A stretch of DNA of 5,351 bases from Bacteroidota bacterium (GTDB lineage Bacteria; Bacteroidota; Bacteroidia; Chitinophagales; LD1). Below the pieces are notes generated by a model. It did no database searches, had not been told where the DNA came from, and worked only from the letters and a program-made list of their open reading frames with translations. Below, piece after piece: positions 1 to 5,351 of the stretch; the first letter of the stretch is position 1; every line of letters begins with the position of its first letter. The stretch covers positions 1 through 5,351 of the forward strand of contig PLSN01000406.1 in assembly GCA_003165135.1 (NCBI GenBank), read 5' to 3'. Made by a program: the position numbers and the translations under genes.

Positions 1-1263
1 AACAGATCCCTTACTGATATCTCCGATCAGATCTACGAAATTCGGTTTCGGGTGTATGGTGAAATTCAGTTTCTCCGAAAAACGAAAAACTTCTTTTGAA
101 GTGATGTTCCACTCCTCTTCCTCCATTCCAAAACGCGGGAACAAATAATATTTGCCTGGCATCAAAAAGTTTGGCGGGATCGTGCATTTGATCTCAAAGA
201 TACCAGATTGTTCTTTTAATAGCCCGCTAAAGTCATTATTAATAGTGTTATTCAAAAAATGGCCAACCAAAACAGGCTGATAAAAAACATCCTGTAGAAA
301 GAAGAATGCACCTATATGGATCCCGCTTTTTTTCTTGTTTACAGTAAACTTAATATGTACGGGCTCGGTATTATAAAGAATACTTTCTTCATTTCCAGCG
401 GTTACTGATAGCTCTCGGATGGAGAGGATCTCATTGCCGGGAGCGTCCTGCTCCTCCCAGGTGATATCGACAGTTCCGTTTTTCTCACTACTGTGTGCCG
501 GATGCGCATGCTGATCGGTTTCAATCACCAGTTTTTTCTGATCGAAATTCTCCCTGTGCATAAAGAAATACTCACTCAGGACATTGGCTGGATTGTCAAA
601 TCTCTTCACTTGTCCTTTGTCCAGCCAGAGACATTTGGAGCTTAACTCGAGCACTTCGGTCCTGCTATGTGATACGAAGAGGATCGTCTTATCCCGATTG
701 GTCAGCTCTTTGAGCATTTCCTGACATTTCAGACGAAAGCCTTCATCGCCCACAGAAAGCACCTCGTCCAGCAAGAGGATATCCGAAGACAAATGAAAAG
801 CCACAGAGAAAGCAAGTCGTAAAAACATCCCGCTACTATATACTTTGACAGGCTGATCAAAGAAATCGTCGATCTCACTGAAGTTCTGTATCTCTTGCTG
901 ACGGGTATTAAAATCCTTTTTTGGTATACCGGCCAGATGCAGGTGCATAGACACATTTTCCCTGCCAGTCAGATCGGGATGAAAATTAGTACCTATATCT
1001 AAGATCGAGGATACCGTACCATAAAAGGTAGCTTCGCCTTTAGTTGGCTTTGTGATTCTGCTTAGAATTTTCAGCAGGGTGCTTTTGCCGGAGCCATTGC
1101 TTCCGATTATTCCTATCACATCGCCCTTATTTACATTAAAGGAGACATCTTTTATGGCATAGAAATCTTCATTATGGGGATGACCGGTAGCATTATCGGG
1201 CTTTAACAAGTATTTCTTCGTCAGGTTTTTTATTTCAATCGCAAAGTCGTTGTCACCACTCAT
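1..1263 (-). CDS. Wzt-like polysaccharide ABC transporter ATP-binding protein (3' end outside window)
   Basis: ATPase subunit of an ABC-2 type exporter of the Wzt/TagH kind, acting at the cytoplasmic face of the inner membrane to drive export of lipid-linked surface polysaccharide with a Wzm-type permease not present here. Visible in the 421 codons: Walker A GSNGSGKST (54-62), the family-typical stretch ILDIGTNFHPDLTGREN (87-103) in the Q-loop region, signature YSSGM (142-146), Walker B DILLLDE (161-167) with catalytic E167, D-loop SVGD (170-173) and switch H199. After about residue 240 comes a linker, then a beta-rich domain (about 265-405) matching the Wzt C-terminal domain, which in studied O-antigen exporters binds the modified chain end. 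The start is firm: an in-frame TGA lies two codons upstream of the ATG at 1263. No stop occurs down to base 1; by family length only a short C-terminal piece should be missing. It lies 34 bases after the dioxygenase gene, probably in the same operon. The exact glycan is unknown. Confidence 0.93.
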   Translation of the reverse strand, partial: MSGDNDFAIEIKNLTKKYLLKPDNATGHPHNEDFYAIKDVSFNVNKGDVIGIIGSNGSGKSTLLKILSRITKPTKGEATFYGTVSSILDIGTNFHPDLTGRENVSMHLHLAGIPKKDFNTRQQEIQNFSEIDDFFDQPVKVYSSGMFLRLAFSVAFHLSSDILLLDEVLSVGDEGFRLKCQEMLKELTNRDKTILFVSHSRTEVLELSSKCLWLDKGQVKRFDNPANVLSEYFFMHRENFDQKKLVIETDQHAHPAHSSEKNGTVDITWEEQDAPGNEILSIRELSVTAGNEESILYNTEPVHIKFTVNKKKSGIHIGAFFFLQDVFYQPVLVGHFLNNTINNDFSGLLKEQSGIFEIKCTIPPNFLMPGKYYLFPRFGMEEEEWNITSKEVFRFSEKLNFTIHPKPNFVDLIGDISKGSV

Positions 1264-1297
1264 AATTCATTTTTAATAAAACACATTCAATCTGTAA

Positions 1298-2125
1298 TTA
1301 ACTGCTCACTATATTAAGCTGGGCCTTCACATCCGCCATATTAAGAGGAGGAGGAGCATAAGCAAACTCCCTGACCAAAGGATACTTATCCCCCTGATCG
1401 CCGAAATCTTTTTCGAAGAAGAACTTAAATGGGACCTGATATACCTTTACCTTTTTGGCATCCTGATCGAGATAGTAAAAGCAAAGCTTATTGTCAGGAT
1501 GAAGGACACCGAAATGCACCACAGGTCTAGAATCTGTGGAGTAGTTGACCAGTGAGCCGTGCAGTGTCTTGTCCAGATAAATGATGAGGTCGCCGGCATC
1601 AGCATAGATCACTTCGGACATATTTATGAGCTCTTTCTGCATATCCTTATACGGCCACTCCGCAAACATCGGCAAAACATAATCAAATACATTGTTGCTT
1701 CCTCTAAGCACATAGAGGGCGCCGTTGTTGAGTTTGGTCGAGACCAACGGGATCCATATGTTGCGATATTGGAATTCTGCTTCATCCTGCGTGGAGAAAT
1801 CACGGTGTATATCGCAGGTGCTTTTTTCGTTGCAGTTTTTTGACATGAAGGTCGCGACAGGTGCGTGATAGGACACAAAGATCTCTTCCAGCTTGGACTG
1901 TAGGGCGCTCAGGATCTTCTGGCTGATTTCAAAACCATCTTCTGCACTCACATCATACAGGCTATTCCACATGCCTTTGTCCGCATTCGACGTACCATGG
2001 TGTTTTTTGTAAAGCGCGCATAGGGGCTCAACCTCATTCTGAGAAAGGAAATTTTTGATCAAAACAAAGCCGTCCTGAAGGAGCCTTTGCTCGGCTACCG
2101 CGTCGCGTAATTCCGCCCTTTTCAT
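1298..2125 (-). CDS. Phytanoyl-CoA dioxygenase (PhyH) family Fe(II)/2-oxoglutarate oxygenase
   Basis: A 275-residue soluble protein of the PhyH superfamily, expected to hydroxylate or otherwise oxidise a small molecule using Fe(II), O2 and 2-oxoglutarate. Visible: N-terminal LLQDGFVLIKNFLS (15-28), typical of the family; iron ligands H107-x-D109 in CDIHRDFS and distal H189 in DKTLHGSLVN; R200, placed to bind the 2-oxoglutarate carboxylate; core strand IWIPLVSTKLNNGALYVLRGSN (123-144), like the family's W-P-L...NGAL...GSH pattern; and the turn DAGDLIIY (176-183). All catalytic residues are present, so it looks active. The ATG at 2125 is preferred over a TTG 16 codons upstream (2173), because the TTG sits inside a palindrome and the extra residues are unlike the family. 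No Shine-Dalgarno sequence is seen. It is first in a leftward operon with the Wzt-like ATPase, which suggests, as inference, modification of the exported glycan or its precursor. PhyH substrates vary widely and none can be named. Confidence 0.9.
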   Translation of the reverse strand: MKRAELRDAVAEQRLLQDGFVLIKNFLSQNEVEPLCALYKKHHGTSNADKGMWNSLYDVSAEDGFEISQKILSALQSKLEEIFVSYHAPVATFMSKNCNEKSTCDIHRDFSTQDEAEFQYRNIWIPLVSTKLNNGALYVLRGSNNVFDYVLPMFAEWPYKDMQKELINMSEVIYADAGDLIIYLDKTLHGSLVNYSTDSRPVVHFGVLHPDNKLCFYYLDQDAKKVKVYQVPFKFFFEKDFGDQGDKYPLVREFAYAPPPLNMADVKAQLNIVSS

Positions 2126-2129
2126 ATTT

Positions 2130-2143
2130 GCAATATATATTGC
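2130..2143. promoter_or_regulatory. 14-bp perfect palindrome just upstream of the dioxygenase start
   Basis: GCAATATATATTGC reads identically on both strands and ends four bases before the dioxygenase ATG (2125). It could be an operator for a dimeric regulator. In the leftward mRNA it could also form a short A-U-rich hairpin over the ribosome-binding region. Sequence symmetry is seen directly; any function is inference. AT-rich palindromes of this size can also arise by chance. Confidence 0.35.
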
Positions 2144-2152
2144 TAAGTTAAA

Positions 2153-2185
2153 CTTGTATCTCGTTTTATACAAGAAATCTTGTAT
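2153..2185. promoter_or_regulatory. Cluster of three CTTGTAT half-sites (candidate operator)
   Basis: CTTGTAT occurs at 2153-2159 and again at 2179-2185, with its reverse complement ATACAAG at 2168-2174 between them. The right pair forms a perfect 18-bp palindrome (2168-2185): 8-base arms ATACAAGA and TCTTGTAT around a central AA. The left pair forms a second inverted repeat with 7-base arms and an 8-base spacer. The middle half-site is shared, so the two pairs are mutually exclusive as hairpins, but all three could be filled by DNA-binding monomers. The position, 28-60 bases upstream of the dioxygenase ATG and between divergent operons, suits an operator. The repeats are seen directly; the regulator and function are unknown. 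Confidence 0.45.
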
Positions 2186-2317
2186 TGGGCATTAAAAGGC
2201 ACCTGCGCTTCAAGGAATATCTCCGCTGCCGGTCTGCCAGCAATTCTCCAAGCCACTTTTTTACAACTGTATTCCCCAAATAAATTGCTATTTTGGATTT
2301 GGCTAAATACTTATAAA

Positions 2318-3820
2318 ATGATTGATTTTTTTGAAGCCATCAAAACTACTTTTCAGGCAAACAGAAAATATAATGATTCTGTGGAGAAAGGTTTTCATCC
2401 GCTTGATCAGAAGTTGTATAAGAAATACAATAAATTTAGGCCTGATGGGGCCAAGCCAATCTTTTGCTATCTGCCTTTCAGCAGCCTTACATTTTCATTC
2501 AATGGGAGTGTACATGTATGCGGATATAATCGCGATGTGCTTCTGGGCAGATATCCGGAGAATAGCATAGATGAGATTTGGCAGGGCCAGGAAGCCAAAA
2601 AACTGAGGGAATATATGTATAACAATGACCTGGACTATGGATGCAGGCATTGTAAGTTTTTTTTTGAAAAGGGAAAATTCTCTAATCTGCGGCCATTGGT
2701 TTTTGATAAATACTATCAGAATACGGAGGCTTCTTTCCCCACTGTATTTGAGTTTGAGCTGAGCAATGAGTGCAATCTAGAATGCCAGATGTGTAGCGGT
2801 GAAGTATCCTCAAGCATTCGCAAAAATAGGGATAAACTCCCACCGCTGAATAACCTTTATGATGACGCATTCGTAGATCAGCTAGCGGCGTATATACCTT
2901 TTTTGCGCGAGGCAAAATTTTATGGCGGCGAGCCCTTTCTGATACCGATCTACTATAAGATATGGGACAAGGTAAAAGAGCTTAATCCCAATCTTGAACT
3001 CTTTACCATTACCAATGGTACCCATTGGAACAGTAAGATAGAAAAGATAGTTACGGAGCTAAATTTCGATCTTGCGGTGTCGATAGATGCCTTTGACAAA
3101 GAGAAAGTAGAACGGATAAGAAAAAATGTGGTTTACGAGAAACTGCTCGACAATATCCGCAGATTCAGTAAGATCTGTACGCAGAAAGGGAAACATCTGT
3201 CCCTGAGTTTCACAGTGCAAAAGGACAATTGGGAGCAGCTGCCGCTGGTGATTAACTTGTGTAATGATGTGAATGCATTCATCTATGTTAGTTATCTGGA
3301 GAGGCCAATCAAATTCTCCATAGCTGATCTGCCCAAAGACGAACTGAAAAAGATAAGAACCTACATGGAGAAGGTCTCCCTGCCCCGTCTCAGCTCCAAG
3401 GAGCGGCATAACTATAAGTGTTTTGAGGATTTCAAAAACTATCTGGATCGGTATATTGCCAATCATGATGAGAAGAAATATCATGATTATGAATTTAATG
3501 CCAATCCTCCTGTCGCTACAGACGATAAGCCTGTAAATCGAGCTCCCGTTAATCCTCAGATCTATCTGAGAGACCAGCAGGAGCTACTGACATATCTCTC
3601 AGAGGAGTATGGTCGCCACCCGGAGTGGTCTGCAAAAATGGATCAGGCTGCCCTCCTCGAAAAGCTCAATGAGACACTGTCTGATTTTGCTGAAGAGGAT
3701 AGAAAAGTACTGCGTGGCTATATGATGCAAACCAAATTTGACACGGTCATAGACAATATCTCGTCCCTGTCTGTCGAAAACCTGAAAAAGCAGTGCCGTG
3801 TATCACTTCAGATCTCTTAA
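2318..3820 (+). CDS. Radical SAM protein with N-terminal twitch-like auxiliary Fe-S region (paralog 1)
   Basis: A 500-residue cytosolic protein expected to cleave S-adenosylmethionine reductively for radical chemistry on an unknown substrate. The radical SAM cluster motif CNLECQMC (C152, C156, C159) is intact, with GGEP (203-206, SAM amino-group contact), TITNGT (230-235) and SIDA (255-258). Ahead of the core lies a SPASM/twitch-like pattern: C50 and C68, then LGRYPENSIDEIWQG, then C109 and C112. These four cysteines could hold an auxiliary 4Fe-4S cluster; in most SPASM/twitch enzymes that domain follows the core. A Pro/Asp-rich linker (about 394-415) leads to a helical, charged C-terminus (417-500) that resembles nothing I recognise. 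The ATG at 2318 is chosen because it gives 49 residues before the first cysteine, against 44 in paralog 2; an in-frame TTG at 2180 lies in the operator-like palindrome. It corresponds to what NCBI calls 'twitch domain-containing radical SAM protein'. First gene of a rightward pair. Confidence 0.92.
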   Translation: MIDFFEAIKTTFQANRKYNDSVEKGFHPLDQKLYKKYNKFRPDGAKPIFCYLPFSSLTFSFNGSVHVCGYNRDVLLGRYPENSIDEIWQGQEAKKLREYMYNNDLDYGCRHCKFFFEKGKFSNLRPLVFDKYYQNTEASFPTVFEFELSNECNLECQMCSGEVSSSIRKNRDKLPPLNNLYDDAFVDQLAAYIPFLREAKFYGGEPFLIPIYYKIWDKVKELNPNLELFTITNGTHWNSKIEKIVTELNFDLAVSIDAFDKEKVERIRKNVVYEKLLDNIRRFSKICTQKGKHLSLSFTVQKDNWEQLPLVINLCNDVNAFIYVSYLERPIKFSIADLPKDELKKIRTYMEKVSLPRLSSKERHNYKCFEDFKNYLDRYIANHDEKKYHDYEFNANPPVATDDKPVNRAPVNPQIYLRDQQELLTYLSEEYGRHPEWSAKMDQAALLEKLNETLSDFAEEDRKVLRGYMMQTKFDTVIDNISSLSVENLKKQCRVSLQIS

Positions 3821-3867
3821 TCCTCCAACTTGTCGTATATTTATACCATAGTAAGAAATTCTTTTGC

Positions 3868-3871
3868 AAGG
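3868..3871 (+). promoter_or_regulatory. Possible ribosome binding site of radical SAM paralog 2
   Basis: AAGG lies five bases before the ATG at 3877. It supports that start over a GTG at 3793, which would overlap the end of the preceding gene by 28 bases. It is the only Shine-Dalgarno-like element in front of the four genes; the others have A/T-rich leaders. Confidence 0.35.
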
Positions 3872-3876
3872 TCAAC

Positions 3877-5331
3877 ATGATAAAGGGGCTAAAAAATATT
3901 TTTTTCAAATCATTAAACTTCTCTAAGCAGAAATCGGGGCCGTTTCTGAGCTCAGAAAACATCAATGCCTATAATGCTTCCAGAGAAAAGCTGAACACAG
4001 ACTATATCTGCCATGCTCCTTTTAGCAATATGTATTTCAATGTGCATGGAGATTGTGCTCCCTGTTGGCTTACTTTTATCGACCCGGATTCGTATAAGGA
4101 GAAGTCCATCCGTAGTATCTGGTTTGGGGAGAAATATCAGACACTCCGCTCCCGTCTGCTGAAATATGACCTCACCTTCAGATGCAGTGTATGTCTGAAA
4201 AACCTGCAGGGAGGAAATTATACATCGGTACTCGCCAAGGCCTATGATGTAAATCCTATAGCGGAATACCCCACTATGATGGAGCTGGAGATCGCAAACA
4301 CCTGCAATCTGGAATGCGTAATGTGTATCGGTGAACTATCGTCCGCTATCCGGAAAAACAGAGAAAAGCTACCCCCGATCAAAAGCCCTTATGATGATAA
4401 ATTTGTAGAGCAGTTGGAGGAGTTCATTCCGCATTTGAAGGAGTTGCGATTCAATGGGGGTGAACCCTTTCTGATCAACTCTGTCTTCAAGATATTTGAG
4501 AAAGTGGAGAGGCTAAATCCGAAACTAAAAATCGTAATAGCTACAAACGGGACGGTGGTAAACTATAAGGTCAAGGAGTGGCTGAACAAACTGAACATCC
4601 ATATTAATTTCTCACTCGACTCTTTGACACCTGAGATCTACGAGGCCATCCGGGTGAATGCGCATTTCGACAGGGTGATGGATCATTTTTTGTTTTTCCG
4701 CCAGTATGCGAGGGAAAACAACAGGACCATGTGCCTCATGGTAAACCCGATGAGAAATAACTGGCATGAGATGCCGGAGTTCATCCGTTTTGCAAATAAG
4801 CATGACATCAATATTTGGTTCAATACCATACAGCGCCCCATAGAGTGGTCTATCTGGGCGCTGCCATCTGCGGAGCTGGCAAAGATATATGATCAATTGA
4901 GCAGCGCGACCTTTGGCAAAGAAGCCAGAGGAGCTACCCTATCCGCATACAATATCGGGATCTACAAGAATCTCGTGAATGTGCAGATCAAGAACTGGCT
5001 CAAGGAAGCGCAGGAAAGAGAAGAACGGGAGAGCCAGAAAAACACGATAGAGCTTGAGGGAGATGCGCAGCAGTTTTTTGAGGCTGCACTGCATGATTTT
5101 ATTTATGCGAATTTCAATGAGGGCGAGGAGCAGAAGAAGTACCGCCTCCAGAATGCGATAGAAAAAACGAAGCTGATCGTTGAGCGGATCAAGGAGCGCA
5201 ATCCGGAGATCGAGTTTTATAAGATCGTAAAGGATGTGCCTGCTGATGTATTTTATAAGCAGATAGAGTCGCGGAGCCTCAATGACCTGATAGCAGAATT
5301 TGAGCATAGGTTTGGGGTCCCTACAGCCTAG
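3877..5331 (+). CDS. Radical SAM protein with N-terminal twitch-like auxiliary Fe-S region (paralog 2)
   Basis: A 484-residue paralog of the preceding gene, 56 bases downstream and probably cotranscribed. Radical SAM motif CNLECVMC (C143, C147, C150), then GGEP (194-197), ATNGT (222-226) and SLDS (246-249): all core elements are present. The N-terminal auxiliary region has C45, C63, C103 and C106, matching the spacing in paralog 1 (18 residues between the first two, 2 between the last two), plus an extra C60 that makes a CxxC with C63. Over 58 ungapped core residues (143-200) it shares 39 identities with paralog 1. Similarity continues as NNWHEMP (294-300), QRPIEWSIWALP (319-330) and a short C-terminal helix, but residues about 372-484 are largely different: very charged (KEAQEREERES...) and probably helical or coiled-coil. 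The basic N-terminus (MIKGLKNIFFKSLNF) may be amphipathic. Substrate unknown; the context suggests glycan tailoring, which is inference. Confidence 0.92.
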   Translation: MIKGLKNIFFKSLNFSKQKSGPFLSSENINAYNASREKLNTDYICHAPFSNMYFNVHGDCAPCWLTFIDPDSYKEKSIRSIWFGEKYQTLRSRLLKYDLTFRCSVCLKNLQGGNYTSVLAKAYDVNPIAEYPTMMELEIANTCNLECVMCIGELSSAIRKNREKLPPIKSPYDDKFVEQLEEFIPHLKELRFNGGEPFLINSVFKIFEKVERLNPKLKIVIATNGTVVNYKVKEWLNKLNIHINFSLDSLTPEIYEAIRVNAHFDRVMDHFLFFRQYARENNRTMCLMVNPMRNNWHEMPEFIRFANKHDINIWFNTIQRPIEWSIWALPSAELAKIYDQLSSATFGKEARGATLSAYNIGIYKNLVNVQIKNWLKEAQEREERESQKNTIELEGDAQQFFEAALHDFIYANFNEGEEQKKYRLQNAIEKTKLIVERIKERNPEIEFYKIVKDVPADVFYKQIESRSLNDLIAEFEHRFGVPTA

Positions 5332-5351
5332 CGTCAAACTGCGCTGAAAAA

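Larger units (their letters stand above)
2126..2317. promoter_or_regulatory. Divergent intergenic region between dioxygenase and radical SAM operons
   Basis: These 192 bases separate two divergent ATG starts and must hold the promoters of both directions if each operon starts here. The left third (to about 2185) is AT-rich and contains two symmetric elements, listed separately. The middle (about 2193-2260) is richer in G+C, with a small CTGCC direct repeat and no convincing stem. Near the rightward gene, TGGATTTG (2294-2301) differs by one base from the Bacteroidota -7 consensus TAnnTTTG, but no good -33 TTTG lies at the right distance, so the promoter call is weak. No CAAAnnTA (reverse-strand -7 box) was found for the leftward gene. 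The rightward reading frame stays open through most of this region, but no ATG occurs there. Confidence 0.45.

Noticed and set aside
729..956. Small minus-strand frame inside the ABC ATPase
   Set aside because: Out of frame with the continuous 421-codon ATPase that carries Walker A, signature and Walker B.
1559..1843. Plus-strand open frame inside the dioxygenase gene
   Set aside because: Antisense to a gene with clear catalytic motifs; the translation matches no family.
2126..2173. N-terminal extension of the dioxygenase from a TTG at 2173
   Set aside because: The TTG lies in the same palindrome, and the family-like sequence begins just after the ATG at 2125.
2166..2192. Eight-codon leader ORF (MPNTRFLV) on the minus strand upstream of the dioxygenase
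   Set aside because: Too short to support as coding; no ribosome binding site; expected by chance and explained by the palindrome it covers.
2180..2317. N-terminal extension of radical SAM paralog 1 from a TTG at 2180 (46 extra residues)
   Set aside because: No ATG in the extension, the TTG is part of a palindrome, the extra residues look non-coding, and the ATG at 2318 gives an N-terminus matching the length in paralog 2.
2682..3484. Minus-strand open frames inside radical SAM paralog 1
   Set aside because: Antisense shadows of a gene with intact motifs; no recognisable domain or leader.
3835..3846. GTATA-TT-TATAC inverted repeat between the two radical SAM genes
   Set aside because: Only five A/T-rich pairs with a two-base centre; too weak for a terminator or a confident operator.
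3793..3876. GTG start for paralog 2 overlapping the end of paralog 1
   Set aside because: The ATG at 3877 has an AAGG five bases upstream and gives a sensible N-terminus; the extension resembles nothing in paralog 1.
4612..5337. Minus-strand open frames inside radical SAM paralog 2
   Set aside because: Antisense shadows; low-complexity leucine/isoleucine-rich translation produced by the charged coding strand.
5330..5351. AGCG...CGCT stem after paralog 2 as a terminator
   Set aside because: Stem of four to five pairs, starts inside the stop codon, and is followed by A rather than T residues on the + strand; the window ends there.

Overview
The window most likely comes from a Bacteroidota genome, perhaps of the Sphingobacteriia/Chitinophagia type, although no marker gene fixes the taxon. 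The evidence is a moderately AT-rich sequence, A/T-rich translation leaders with little or no Shine-Dalgarno sequence, and a gene mix familiar from surface-glycan loci of that phylum. No RNA gene, CRISPR array, insertion sequence or attachment site is visible.

Layout: two genes run leftward and two run rightward from one divergent intergenic region (2126-2317). Leftward, a PhyH-type Fe(II)/2-oxoglutarate dioxygenase (2125 to 1298) is followed after 34 bases by a Wzt-type ABC transporter ATPase (1263 down to base 1). The ATPase is cut by the window edge with 421 codons visible. Rightward, two paralogous radical SAM proteins (2318-3820 and 3877-5331) lie 56 bases apart. Both carry a cysteine-rich 'twitch'-like auxiliary iron-sulfur region in front of the radical SAM core instead of behind it. 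Their cores align without gaps over 58 residues with 39 identities (hand count), so they look like a tandem duplication whose C-terminal thirds have diverged.

How the genes may work together (inference): Wzt-type ATPases with a long C-terminal beta-sandwich energise export of lipid-linked polysaccharide and, in studied O-antigen systems, recognise a chemical modification at the chain end. A dioxygenase in the same leftward operon and two radical SAM enzymes in the divergent operon would be plausible tailoring enzymes for the exported glycan or its building blocks. No permease, glycosyltransferase, RiPP precursor or peptide-recognition domain lies in the window, so the substrate cannot be read from the sequence.

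The divergent region holds two clear symmetric DNA elements: a 14-bp perfect palindrome directly in front of the dioxygenase start, and a cluster of three CTTGTAT half-sites that includes an 18-bp palindrome. These are the best candidates for shared regulation of the two operons.
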